This document shows positions 39,158 to 47,566 of a stretch of 64,000 bases of DNA, in pieces. The notes under the pieces were generated by a model that did not search any database, had not been told where the DNA came from, and saw only the letters and a program-made list of their open reading frames with translations. The stretch comes from Flavobacterium sp. MC2016-06 (GTDB taxonomy: Bacteria; Bacteroidota; Bacteroidia; Flavobacteriales; Flavobacteriaceae): contig NZ_WMID02000007.1 of the NCBI RefSeq assembly GCF_009711165.2, forward strand, positions 1-64,000, in the 5' to 3' direction. Within the stretch, counting starts at the first letter, position 1. The number at the start of each line of letters is the position of its first letter. Position numbers and translations under genes: made by a program.

Positions 39158-39529
39158 ATGAAAAGAATATTTTTATTAATAATAATAGTGATGATTCAGA
39201 TATCGTGTTCAACGACTCAAAATACAATGGAAATGGAAGCATGGCTAGGAAAACCTAAAAAAAGCATTATTAAAAGCTGGGGAACTCCTATACGAACTTT
39301 AGACGATGAAAAAAAAGGTGAAATCCTTATATATGCAGATCAGGTTTATGCAAATTCAAATAACCAGCACAGTTCTGGAATGGTAGGTTCAAACCATTGG
39401 GACTATACTTTTGTATATATAAATCCCGATGGAAAGATTGCTTCTTGGAGAAAAGAAAAACAAGTATTTCCGCCTCAGCAGATTAATGCTGCTGATTTAA
39501 TTGGTGCAAAATCAATTAGTGCGAAATAA
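39158..39529 (+). CDS. Small lipoprotein of unknown function
   Basis: A 123-residue lipoprotein with Cys17 in IQISCSTTQ. The mature part resembles small outer-membrane-assembly-type lipoproteins in layout: WLGKPKKSIIKSWGTP is a pattern seen in lipoproteins whose role is unclear, then a beta-rich segment ending NPDGKIASWRKEKQ. It is divergent from trmD and lies 82 bases before the longer operon at 39612, so it may be transcribed separately. Confidence 0.75.
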   Translation: MKRIFLLIIIVMIQISCSTTQNTMEMEAWLGKPKKSIIKSWGTPIRTLDDEKKGEILIYADQVYANSNNQHSSGMVGSNHWDYTFVYINPDGKIASWRKEKQVFPPQQINAADLIGAKSISAK

Positions 39530-39611
39530 ATAAAAGCTGCATTTTTACAAACGGATCAATTTATTATTTAATTTAGATAGTAGTCAATTTCGGCAATCTA
39601 AAATAAGTGGA

Positions 39612-40076
39612 ATGAAAAAAACAGCTATAGTACTATTGCTAACCTTGCTATTTGTTTCTTGTAATAATCAGACGAAATCACCCAATCTGGATCCGTCAGA
39701 AAAAGAAAAAATAGTAAAACAATATTTTGAATATTTCAACAACCATCAATGGAAAGAATTGGCAGATATGTATTCGCCAATAGCAGATTTCAAAGATCCG
39801 TCATTCGGAAAAGAAATGACAATTCAAACCCGAAGACAAACTATCAATAAATACAACACACTTAATATGTTGTTTCCTGATTTGCATGATGAGATTGTCA
39901 ATATATATCCATCAGACGAAAAGCATATTATTGTAGAATTCATTTCAACAGGAACTGCAGCAGACAGTACAAAATTTAAACTCCCTATTTGTACAATCTT
40001 TACCATCGAAAAAGGAAAAATCACCAAAGATTTTACCTATTTTGATAATTTTGATGACCCAAAATCTGAAAAATAA
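39612..40076 (+). CDS. NTF2-like (SnoaL-type) lipoprotein
   Basis: A 154-residue lipoprotein with Cys17 in LLFVSCNNQ. After the anchor the sequence follows the NTF2/SnoaL cone fold: KQYFEYFNNHQWKELADMYS, then DFKDPSFGKE and the late strands PICTIFTIEKGKITKDFTYF. Such domains bind or isomerise small molecules; the ligand cannot be inferred. It probably begins the operon that runs through to the cupin gene at 44121, with 35 bases to the next gene. Confidence 0.78.
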   Translation: MKKTAIVLLLTLLFVSCNNQTKSPNLDPSEKEKIVKQYFEYFNNHQWKELADMYSPIADFKDPSFGKEMTIQTRRQTINKYNTLNMLFPDLHDEIVNIYPSDEKHIIVEFISTGTAADSTKFKLPICTIFTIEKGKITKDFTYFDNFDDPKSEK

Positions 40077-40111
40077 AGTTAGCTTTACTTTATGAATTCC
40101 AAAGCAAAAAA

Positions 40112-40984
40112 ATGACTACCAGGCGAACCTTTATAATGAATAGCAGTTTGGTGGCTGCCACTATTTTAACTTTTCCTTCATTAGCCTTTACTATGAGTAA
40201 AAAAGAAATTGGATTACAGCTGTATACTTTACGAGACGAACTCCTAAATAATGTAAAAACGGTTTTAGAAAAAGTTGCAGCAGCAGGTTATGTCACTGTC
40301 GAAACGTATGGTTTTTCGATTAAAGATCAGTTTTGGGGATTATCACCGGTTGAATTAAAGAAAATTCTTGATGCTAATAATTTAAAAGCGATAAGCGGTC
40401 ATTACGGAATTGGCAGTTTTTTGGCCAATGGAAATACAACAGAACTTAAAGCAGCAATTGAGGCTGCTAAAATTTTAAAAAGCGAATATTTGACAATTCC
40501 TTGGGTCGATCCGCCTTTTAGAAACAATATAGACGATTATAAAAAGATTGCCAGCCGACTAAACGAAGCTGGAAAAATGTGCCAGAAGGCAGGCTTAAAA
40601 CTGGCTTATCATAATCATGATTTTGAATTTGAAAATTACAACGGACTCACAGGTTATGATATTCTATTGAAAGAAACAGATCATGATTTGGTCTTTTTTG
40701 AATTAGATTTGTATTGGGTTGTTCGTTCAGAAAAGAATCCATTGCAATTGTTTAAAGAAAACCCAGGACGTTTTAAAATGTGGCATGTTAAAGACATGGA
40801 CAAACTAAAACCAGCTTTAAATACAGAAATTGGTTCTGGTTCTATAGATTTTAAACCTATTTTTAAAGAAATACAACGCTCTGGAATGAAACATTTTTTT
40901 GTAGAACAAGAGAACAATTTTGTGATTAATTCTTTTGAATCTATAAAAACAAGCTGTGACTTTATTTCTAATAATTTAATTTAA
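40112..40984 (+). CDS. Tat-exported sugar phosphate isomerase/epimerase-like TIM-barrel protein
   Basis: A 290-residue xylose-isomerase-like (AP endonuclease 2 family) protein with a leader TTRRTFIMNSSLVAATIL whose RRTF motif fits Tat export. The barrel metal and acid positions appear in TVETYGF, YHNHDFEFENY, ELDLYWVV, WHVKDMD and FVEQEN. Relatives act on sugars or inositols, often in the periplasm. It is the second gene of the operon, 12 bases before the metzincin gene. The substrate is unknown. Confidence 0.85.
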   Translation: MTTRRTFIMNSSLVAATILTFPSLAFTMSKKEIGLQLYTLRDELLNNVKTVLEKVAAAGYVTVETYGFSIKDQFWGLSPVELKKILDANNLKAISGHYGIGSFLANGNTTELKAAIEAAKILKSEYLTIPWVDPPFRNNIDDYKKIASRLNEAGKMCQKAGLKLAYHNHDFEFENYNGLTGYDILLKETDHDLVFFELDLYWVVRSEKNPLQLFKENPGRFKMWHVKDMDKLKPALNTEIGSGSIDFKPIFKEIQRSGMKHFFVEQENNFVINSFESIKTSCDFISNNLI

Positions 40985-40996
40985 GCCAAAATCTTT

Positions 40997-41866
40997 ATGA
41001 GAAAACTTTCTCTTTTGTTTCTAATCCTTCTTTTTTCATGTAACTCCAAAAAAGAAGATCCGTATTTTGATGCTATTAAAAATAATGATGTTGCGCTTTT
41101 ACCGCCTGCACCAGGCGAATGGCTGTATGAACATAAAGAGAAAGGACAGACTTTTGAACAGTTTATGAATTCAAAACATATTGTTCCGACAAAAGAGGCT
41201 AATATTATTTACATCAAACCTATAGGTAACTTTACGGCTCTGCAAAACAAACAGATAAAATTGGTTAGAGAATATTTAGCAATCTTTTTTCAGTTAGAAA
41301 CTAAAATTTCCGAAATAGCATCAAATGATATTATACCTAAAGAAGCAAGGAGAATAGGAGGCGAAGGTCAAGAACAATTCTTGGCAGGTTATATTTTAGA
41401 CAGTGTTTTGAAAAAAGAAAAACCATTAAAAAGAATTGCTTTAATGGGTTTGACGCAAGTAGATTTGTATCCGAAACCTGAATGGAATTTTGTCTTTGGA
41501 TTGGCATCATATAGTCAAAAAATAGGCGTAAGTTCTATTTATAGACTGCAAGATGAAAATTTAACCGAAGCCAATTTTAATTTGTGTTTATCAAGACTTC
41601 TAAAAGTATGCCCGCATGAAATTGGACACATTTTTGGACTGCATCATTGTACAGCAGCAGATTGTTTGATGAATGGTACCAATAGTTTACCAGAAACAGA
41701 TGTACATACGATTAGATTATGTTCTGAGTGTCAAATGAAGTTAAATTCGAGTATAAAATACGATAACAAAAAAAGATTGTTAGCATTAGCTAAATTTTTT
41801 AAGGATAATAATTTGACAGTAGAATTGGAATTAATGCAAAAAGACCTAGCAAGCATTCAAAAATAA
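40997..41866 (+). CDS. Archaemetzincin-like zinc metalloprotease lipoprotein
   Basis: A 289-residue protein with lipoprotein Cys15 (LLFSCNSK). Residues 207-217 read HEIGHIFGLHH, the metzincin HExxHxxGxxH zinc site, followed by C218-x4-C223-x-M225, sixteen residues, then C242-x2-C245. That arrangement matches the archaemetzincin signature, in which four cysteines hold a second zinc beside the catalytic one, with the Met serving as the metzincin Met-turn. Family members are putative aminopeptidases or proteases; most are cytoplasmic, so the lipid anchor is notable. It is co-directional with the TIM-barrel gene (12-base gap) and the membrane-protein gene (18-base gap). Confidence 0.85.
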   Translation: MRKLSLLFLILLFSCNSKKEDPYFDAIKNNDVALLPPAPGEWLYEHKEKGQTFEQFMNSKHIVPTKEANIIYIKPIGNFTALQNKQIKLVREYLAIFFQLETKISEIASNDIIPKEARRIGGEGQEQFLAGYILDSVLKKEKPLKRIALMGLTQVDLYPKPEWNFVFGLASYSQKIGVSSIYRLQDENLTEANFNLCLSRLLKVCPHEIGHIFGLHHCTAADCLMNGTNSLPETDVHTIRLCSECQMKLNSSIKYDNKKRLLALAKFFKDNNLTVELELMQKDLASIQK

Positions 41867-41884
41867 AACCAACCAAAAAGGATA

Positions 41885-42478
41885 ATGAAATTGAATACAA
41901 AAAGAGATATTGAAAAAGCAATTGGAGGATTGTTTTTTATGATTATCAATACAGTAATTTGGACATTGATAGCCGAATATTATTTAGAAGATAAAGACAA
42001 CAGAATCGTTGGTGTTTTAATTGGAATTGTAGTTTTAGGCTTTCTATTTTTTTACATGCGTTTTACAAAATTTAATAAAACACTTCCTGATTTAGCTGCA
42101 GAAAGCAAAACAGAAGAAGAAGCAAAAAAAGACAAACGTTTTTTATGGATTTTTGGGTTAGAAGGATTAGGAATCTTTTTGGCTAAAAACATATTAGTCA
42201 ATATCAATCACAACGAATTATTTATTCCATTTTTTGCTCTAATCGTCGGCTTGCACTTTTTTCCGTTAGGGAAATTATTCAAAAGAAAATTTGATTATTA
42301 TATGGGAATTTGGACTTCTACCGTGGCAATTATTGGTCTTTATATTATAATTCAAAAAATAACAACAGTAAATTTTGCAAATGCAATTGTAAGTATCTGC
42401 TGTGCGGTTTCAACAATTTGTTATGGCATAAAAATGATAATAAGCGGACAGAATGCAATGACAAATGATATAAAATAA
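41885..42478 (+). CDS. Hypothetical multi-spanning membrane protein
   Basis: A 197-residue protein with about six hydrophobic helices (near 14-32, 42-58, 88-105, 112-126, 140-157, 166-185) and a charged loop (ESKTEEEAKKDKRF) after helix two. The pattern resembles small multi-spanning families of unknown role. I do not recognise a specific family. It lies in the operon between the metzincin and the racemase, 26 bases before the latter. Confidence 0.7.
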   Translation: MKLNTKRDIEKAIGGLFFMIINTVIWTLIAEYYLEDKDNRIVGVLIGIVVLGFLFFYMRFTKFNKTLPDLAAESKTEEEAKKDKRFLWIFGLEGLGIFLAKNILVNINHNELFIPFFALIVGLHFFPLGKLFKRKFDYYMGIWTSTVAIIGLYIIIQKITTVNFANAIVSICCAVSTICYGIKMIISGQNAMTNDIK

Positions 42479-42504
42479 AAATCTCAAAATAGAGAAATAC
42501 AAAT

Positions 42505-43197
42505 ATGAAAAAACTAGGACTTGTAGGTGGAATCAGCTGGGTTTCGACAATTGATTATTACAAATTTATAAATGAAGGTATCAACGAAAAGTTAGGCGGA
42601 CTTAACTTTGCCGAATGCCTTGTTTATTCTCTAAATTTTAATGAATTCCAGAAGAATAATGCAAACGGAGATTGGAATGCAACTTTTGAATTGCTTTTAA
42701 ATGCCTGCAAAAGTTTAGAAAATGGCGGTGCCGATGCCATAGTTTTATGTGCTAATACTGCGCATGCCGTTTCAGACCAATTAGAAAAAGAAATAAAACT
42801 TCCAATTATTCATGTTGTAACAGCAACGGCAAACACAATAAACAAATTAGGATTAAAAAAAGTGGGTTTACTGGGAACAAAATATACCATGGAAATGGAT
42901 TTTTATTTTAAGAAACTTGCAGAGAACAATATAGAAGCCATTGTTCCATTTCTACAAGAAGAACGCGATTTTATTCAGCAGACTTTAAAAGAAGAATTAG
43001 GCCGCGGTATTATTAAAGAGCAAACCAAGAGAGCCTATCTTTCTATTATCGAAAAATTAATAGAAAATGGAGCCGAAGGAATTATTTTGGGCTGTACCGA
43101 AATTCCGATGCTCATAAGCCAAGAAGATATTTCAGTTCCAGTTTTTGACACTACAAAAATTCATTCAGAAGCTGCGGTAGATTTTGCTGTATCATAG
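42505..43197 (+). CDS. Aspartate/glutamate racemase family protein
   Basis: A 230-residue cofactor-independent amino-acid racemase. The two catalytic cysteines are in IVLCANTAHAVS and ILGCTEIPML, and the N terminus KLGLVGGISWVSTIDYY is typical of the YgeA/aspartate-racemase branch. It interconverts D and L forms of an acidic amino acid in the cytoplasm. The operon neighbours do not name its role; it is 14 bases before the FMN reductase gene. Confidence 0.9.
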   Translation: MKKLGLVGGISWVSTIDYYKFINEGINEKLGGLNFAECLVYSLNFNEFQKNNANGDWNATFELLLNACKSLENGGADAIVLCANTAHAVSDQLEKEIKLPIIHVVTATANTINKLGLKKVGLLGTKYTMEMDFYFKKLAENNIEAIVPFLQEERDFIQQTLKEELGRGIIKEQTKRAYLSIIEKLIENGAEGIILGCTEIPMLISQEDISVPVFDTTKIHSEAAVDFAVS

Positions 43198-43211
43198 TTT
43201 AAAGGATTGAA

Positions 43212-43748
43212 ATGGACGACAAAAAGAAAATAGTAGCAGTTTCTGGAAGTACAAGAAAGAATTCGAGTAATTTTAAAATTCTTAAATTCATTTCAGAACA
43301 TATAAATAGTGATTTTGAAGTCGAGATATTCGAAGATTTAGAAATGATTCCTCATTTTAATCCCGATTTAGATTCCGAAAATCCGCCCGAAGCAGTCGCG
43401 ATTTTTAGACATAAAATTGCTGCTGCAAATGCTGTAATAATTTGTACGCCAGAATACGTTTTTAGTTTGCCGGGAAGTTTAAAAAATGCGTTAGAATGGT
43501 GTGTTTCTACAACCGTTTTCTCCAATAAAAAAGTAGGTTTAATAACGGCTTCTGCATCTGGAGAAAAAGGACACGAACAATTAGCCTTAATAATGAAAAC
43601 CATAGAAGCTGATTTTACGGATCAGACACAGCTTTTAATACAAGGAATAAGAGGGAAATTAGATTTTGAAGGAAATATTACAGACGAAAAAACGTTGGTA
43701 AATCTAGAAGAATTTATCAAAAATTTTGAAAAGCATATTAAAGAATAA
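43212..43748 (+). CDS. NADPH-dependent FMN reductase-like flavoprotein
   Basis: A 178-residue flavodoxin-fold protein. VSGSTRKNSSNFKIL is the FMN-phosphate loop, and TPEYVFSLPGSLKNALEW is the flavin-ring segment characteristic of the NAD(P)H-dependent FMN/azo reductase family. It probably reduces quinones, nitro compounds or chromate, or supplies reduced flavin. The 14-base spacing from the racemase and 13 from the cupin indicate one transcript. Confidence 0.88.
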   Translation: MDDKKKIVAVSGSTRKNSSNFKILKFISEHINSDFEVEIFEDLEMIPHFNPDLDSENPPEAVAIFRHKIAAANAVIICTPEYVFSLPGSLKNALEWCVSTTVFSNKKVGLITASASGEKGHEQLALIMKTIEADFTDQTQLLIQGIRGKLDFEGNITDEKTLVNLEEFIKNFEKHIKE

Positions 43749-43761
43749 AAACAAAGAGAAT

Positions 43762-44121
43762 ATGAAAAATTTCGGAACAAGCAAAGAATTTATAAAAGGA
43801 GACGAAATAGAATGGGAAGTAGTTGGCGAAGGCATCAAACGTAAAATTCTAGCTTTTGATGATAGAGTGATGCTTGTAAATGTTTATTTTGAAAAAGGAA
43901 GTATCGGCGTTTTACACGAACATTATCATACGCAGGTAACTTATATTGCAAGCGGTAAATTTGATGTTACAATCAGCGGTGTTACACAGACTCTAAAAGA
44001 AGGAGATAGCTTTTATATTCCGCCTCACGCCATTCATGGTGTGGTTTGTTTGGAAGAAGGAATGTTAACCGATGTTTTCAGCCCGTTGCGTGAAGATTTT
44101 CTGCAAAAAGAAACGTATTAA
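43762..44121 (+). CDS. Single-domain cupin protein
   Basis: A 119-residue beta-barrel protein. The two cupin motifs are visible: HEHYHTQVTYIASGKFDVTI near the first metal site and the FYIPPHAIHGV second motif with its conserved His. The open frame extends to 43726, but this would overlap the previous gene; the ATG at 43762 is preferred. Last gene of the operon, followed by a terminator at 44212-44250. Its function may be metal-dependent binding of a small molecule. Confidence 0.85.
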   Translation: MKNFGTSKEFIKGDEIEWEVVGEGIKRKILAFDDRVMLVNVYFEKGSIGVLHEHYHTQVTYIASGKFDVTISGVTQTLKEGDSFYIPPHAIHGVVCLEEGMLTDVFSPLREDFLQKETY

Positions 44122-44451
44122 TTATATCTTCTAAAAGAGCCGTATTTGTAAAATATAATTTTAGAACTTAAAATTTTTATTTCAAGATATTACATTAAAA
44201 TCATACTTAAGAACCTCACTTTAATTTTTAGAGTGAGGTTTTTGTTTTTTAAACAGCAATAATTTAAATGATTGTCTGAGTATTTTAGGTGGTTTGACAA
44301 CTTAGTTTAAGTTAGTAGTAAATTAAATGTTAATTTTTTAATAATCACATTATTTCTATGTAGTAAAATTCTCTACATTTACTTTTTAAATTTAAAGGAA
44401 ATAATCAATTAATAAAATTTAATTAACGGGGTAACAACTAATATTCAAAAT
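44122..44451. other. Gene-free region upstream of the TlpA-like gene
   Basis: After the terminator of the cupin operon (44212-44250) the stretch to 44451 is AT-rich. No promoter consensus, repeat or structured element was recognised. Confidence 0.5.
44212..44250 (+). terminator. Terminator of the cupin operon
   Basis: AACCTCACT pairs with AGTGAGGTT around TTAATTTTTAG, followed by TTTGTTTTTT. Confidence 0.85.
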
Positions 44452-46296
44452 ATGAAAAAATCAGTAATCGTGCTTTTTTTGGTTTATTGTAATATCGCTT
44501 TTTCGCAAAATGGGAAAGTATCTTTAAAAGAATTAAAAATGAAAATTGGTGAAGAAAATACTTATCTGTATCAACCGCCAAAAGGAGTAGAAATTCCAAA
44601 TAGTGCCAAAGTTAGAGTTGTCTACAATAACAATTTTGATTTTACCGGAGGCACTTCAGCATTAATCAAAAAAGCAAATGGATATGAATTTACGCTAAAA
44701 GTGCCAGATTCTATTAAATATTTTATTGCCGCTATTGTTGATGGAAAACAAATAATAGATAATAACAAAAACAACGGATATGACGTGCTTTTAAACGCTA
44801 ATGGTAAAGCAGCGAGAATTGATCTTATAAATTATGGGAATAATGTATTGACTGGAAAACTGGGTTTAAAATTAGATTCTAAACCTGAAAGTATTTTGGC
44901 TGAATACAATAAGATGTACGCAAAGTATCCAGAGATGAAAGAGGATAAAAGTTATGAGAATTATTTATATCTAAAGGAGGTTTCTGATAAAGAAAAAACA
45001 CAAGCTGAAATGCTGGCTTTTGCTAAAAAATGCGAAAAAAAGACTTCAGAAGAATACATGATTGTTGCTTCTCGAATGTATGGCAGACTTAAAATGACAG
45101 AGGAAAAGAAACGAATGGAGGATAAAATAACGGCTAAATACCCTAACGGGAATTTTGAAGCGAGCAAATTCTTTTTTGATTTTGCGAATAATCCTGATAA
45201 AACAGAAGCTTATATTTTAGAACGTTTAGATCTTTATACTAAGAGATTTAAGAATATTCCTTTAATGTATACCGATTATTTTTATCAAAGCTTATTGAAA
45301 ATTTATGTTGAAAACAAAGATTTTCAAAAAATGGAGCAGTATGAGAATCTATTATCCAAAAAAGGAAATGCAGCTTATCTTTATAATGATTATGCTTGGA
45401 ATTTATCTGGAGAAGATTTGGTAACTCCTGCAAAAGATATAGATTATGCCGAAAAAATTTCGAAGAGATCATTAGACATAATTGCAGATCTAAAAAAACA
45501 ATCTGATTTTCCAGATGATTTTAGTGGAGCATATAACATGTTTGCGGATACTTATGCTTTAATACTCTATAAACAAAATCGATTTGACGAAGCGTTTCAA
45601 TATCAAGATAATCTTAATTCTACGGGAGGTTTAGATACTGGAGGAAAAGAACGTTATGCAGGCATGCTGGAAAAAGTAAAAGGCTCAGAAGCTGCCAAAA
45701 AGTACATTGAAGAAGAACTTTCCAAAGGAACAAATTCAAGAGTGATGCTTGCACAATTGGAAACGATATATAAAAAACTCAACCTTCCTATGGATGGTTT
45801 TAAAACCATTAAAACAAAATTTACAGCAACCGTTGATGCGAATATAAAGGCCGATATAGTAAAGAAATATGGAAGCACAGATGCTATTAATTTTAGCTTG
45901 AAAAATTTGGAAGGAAAAGTTGTTAATTTATCAGATTTAAAAGGTAAAGTAGTCGTTCTTGATTTTTGGGCGACATGGTGCGGTCCTTGTAAAGCTTCTT
46001 TTCCTGCAATGCAGGAACTAGTTACCAAGTATAAAGATAAAAATGTAGAATTTTTATTTGTGAATACATGGGAAAAAGGGAAAGATAATGAGACTACAGA
46101 AAAAGTCACCACATTTATTAAAGATAAAAAATACAGTTTTAATGTAGTTTTTGACTATGATGATGCTATCACTGGAAAATATAAAATAGAGGGAATTCCA
46201 ACTAAAATTGTAATTGATAAAAATGGGACTGTAATTGCATTTGGTTCTTCCGAGCAAGATTTGTCCCCTCTAATTGATGAACAATTAAGTTTGTAA
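44452..46296 (+). CDS. TlpA-family thiol:disulfide protein with long N-terminal region
   Basis: A 614-residue exported protein. The signal peptide ends IAFSQ. The N-terminal 450 residues have a repetitive helical middle (about 180-450, tetratricopeptide-like in texture) and no recognised motif. The C-terminal thioredoxin domain (about 480-612) carries W509-C510-G-P-C513 (WATWCGPCKAS) and the cis-Pro of GIPTKIV. In the periplasm or at the cell surface it would reduce or shuffle disulfides of a specific partner. The domain order is common in Bacteroidota TlpA-like proteins. It stands alone. Confidence 0.88.
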   Translation: MKKSVIVLFLVYCNIAFSQNGKVSLKELKMKIGEENTYLYQPPKGVEIPNSAKVRVVYNNNFDFTGGTSALIKKANGYEFTLKVPDSIKYFIAAIVDGKQIIDNNKNNGYDVLLNANGKAARIDLINYGNNVLTGKLGLKLDSKPESILAEYNKMYAKYPEMKEDKSYENYLYLKEVSDKEKTQAEMLAFAKKCEKKTSEEYMIVASRMYGRLKMTEEKKRMEDKITAKYPNGNFEASKFFFDFANNPDKTEAYILERLDLYTKRFKNIPLMYTDYFYQSLLKIYVENKDFQKMEQYENLLSKKGNAAYLYNDYAWNLSGEDLVTPAKDIDYAEKISKRSLDIIADLKKQSDFPDDFSGAYNMFADTYALILYKQNRFDEAFQYQDNLNSTGGLDTGGKERYAGMLEKVKGSEAAKKYIEEELSKGTNSRVMLAQLETIYKKLNLPMDGFKTIKTKFTATVDANIKADIVKKYGSTDAINFSLKNLEGKVVNLSDLKGKVVVLDFWATWCGPCKASFPAMQELVTKYKDKNVEFLFVNTWEKGKDNETTEKVTTFIKDKKYSFNVVFDYDDAITGKYKIEGIPTKIVIDKNGTVIAFGSSEQDLSPLIDEQLSL

Positions 46297-46327
46297 TTTT
46301 TTTTGAAAATGGTTAAAATTAGAATAG

Positions 46328-46335
46328 TATTTTTG
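46328..46335 (+). promoter_or_regulatory. Promoter of the MFS gene, predicting a leaderless mRNA
   Basis: TTG at 46303-46305, 22 bases, then TATTTTTG. The box ends 4 bases before the ATG at 46340. Confidence 0.6.
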
Positions 46336-46339
46336 CAAA

Positions 46340-47506
46340 ATGAATTTATCCAAAACGAATGTCTTATTTATGGCAGTTTGCACTGGACTTATAGTTGCAA
46401 ATATTTATTACTGTCAGCCTTTAATTGTTTTAATAGCCAACGAATTTAAAATTCCAGAAGCCAATGCAGGAACAATAACGTATTTAACGCAAGCTGGTTA
46501 CGCAATTGGCTTGTTTTTTATGGTGCCTCTTGGTGACAAAATCGAACGTAAAAAACAGATTTTAATGACGACTTTTGCCTCAGTAATTGCTTTAATTATG
46601 GCTGCTACTGCTCAAAGTTTCTTTATTCTGCAAATTGCATCTTTGCTTTTAGGAATTACTTCGATAGTACCGCAGCTTATTCTGCCTTTAGCCGCTTCTT
46701 TAACTGCGCCCGAACAGCGAGGTAAAGTAGTAGGAACTATTATGAGCGGTTTGTTGGTCGGGATTTTGCTTTCTAGAACTTTAAGCGGTTTTATTGGTCA
46801 GATTTTGGGCTGGAGATCTATGTTTTATATTGCTGCAGGAATCTGTCTTTTGATATTTTTTGCCATTCAAAGTAAATTCCCAGTCAATAAACCGCAATTT
46901 CAAGGTTCTTATGGGCAATTAATTAAATCGCTTTTTACGCTTATAAAAACACAGCCGGTTTTGCGTGAAGCAACTTTAATTAATATGTTTTGTTTTGCTC
47001 AATTTGGAGCTTTCTGGACCACTATGGTTTTACTACTTTCTGGAGCACCTTTTGGCTTTAACAGCGCTACAATTGGACTTTTTGGAGTTGTTGGAGCTTC
47101 TGGAGCTTTAGCTGCGCCATTAGTTGGAAGATTAGGAGATAAAAAAAATCCAAGAATTGCAGTTGGTTTCGGCTGTTTATTAATGCTGATTAGTTTTATT
47201 GTTTTCTTCTTTTCAATAGAAAGTGTGATTGGAATTATTATCGGAATTGTTTTCATTGATGTAGGAATTCAAGGCGTTCATATTTCAAACCAAACCCGAA
47301 TTTATTCGCTTTTACCAGAAGCCAGAAACAGACTAAATACTGTATTTATGTCGTTTAGCTTTTTAGGAACTGCTGCCGGATCTGCATACGGATTATTATT
47401 ATGGAAATTGGGAGGATGGCACGCCGTTACTATTGGCTGTGCGGTTTTAGCATTATTAGCATTATTGGTCTACGGACTTACTTATAAATCAAAATCTAAA
47501 AAATAG
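46340..47506 (+). CDS. MFS transporter (DHA1-like exporter)
   Basis: A 388-residue inner-membrane transporter with about twelve helices. The MFS signature between helices 2 and 3 is MVPLGDKIERKKQ. IVPQLILPLAASL and GKVVGTIMSGLLVGILL belong to the helix 4-5 region, and the mid-protein repeat (LVGRLGDKKNPRIAV) repeats the motif. Sequence resembles drug or sugar efflux carriers. The substrate cannot be deduced. It is preceded by a promoter whose -7 element lies 4 bases from the ATG. Confidence 0.85.
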   Translation: MNLSKTNVLFMAVCTGLIVANIYYCQPLIVLIANEFKIPEANAGTITYLTQAGYAIGLFFMVPLGDKIERKKQILMTTFASVIALIMAATAQSFFILQIASLLLGITSIVPQLILPLAASLTAPEQRGKVVGTIMSGLLVGILLSRTLSGFIGQILGWRSMFYIAAGICLLIFFAIQSKFPVNKPQFQGSYGQLIKSLFTLIKTQPVLREATLINMFCFAQFGAFWTTMVLLLSGAPFGFNSATIGLFGVVGASGALAAPLVGRLGDKKNPRIAVGFGCLLMLISFIVFFFSIESVIGIIIGIVFIDVGIQGVHISNQTRIYSLLPEARNRLNTVFMSFSFLGTAAGSAYGLLLWKLGGWHAVTIGCAVLALLALLVYGLTYKSKSKK

Positions 47507-47535
47507 AAAGCACAAATTGATATAGAATTAATTTG

Positions 47536-47543
47536 TAAATTTG
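47536..47543 (+). promoter_or_regulatory. -7 promoter element of the immunophilin gene
   Basis: TAAATTTG, 23 bases before the ATG at 47567. A TTG lies 16 bases upstream. Confidence 0.6.
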
Positions 47544-47566
47544 CATTCAAATTAAAAATAACAACA

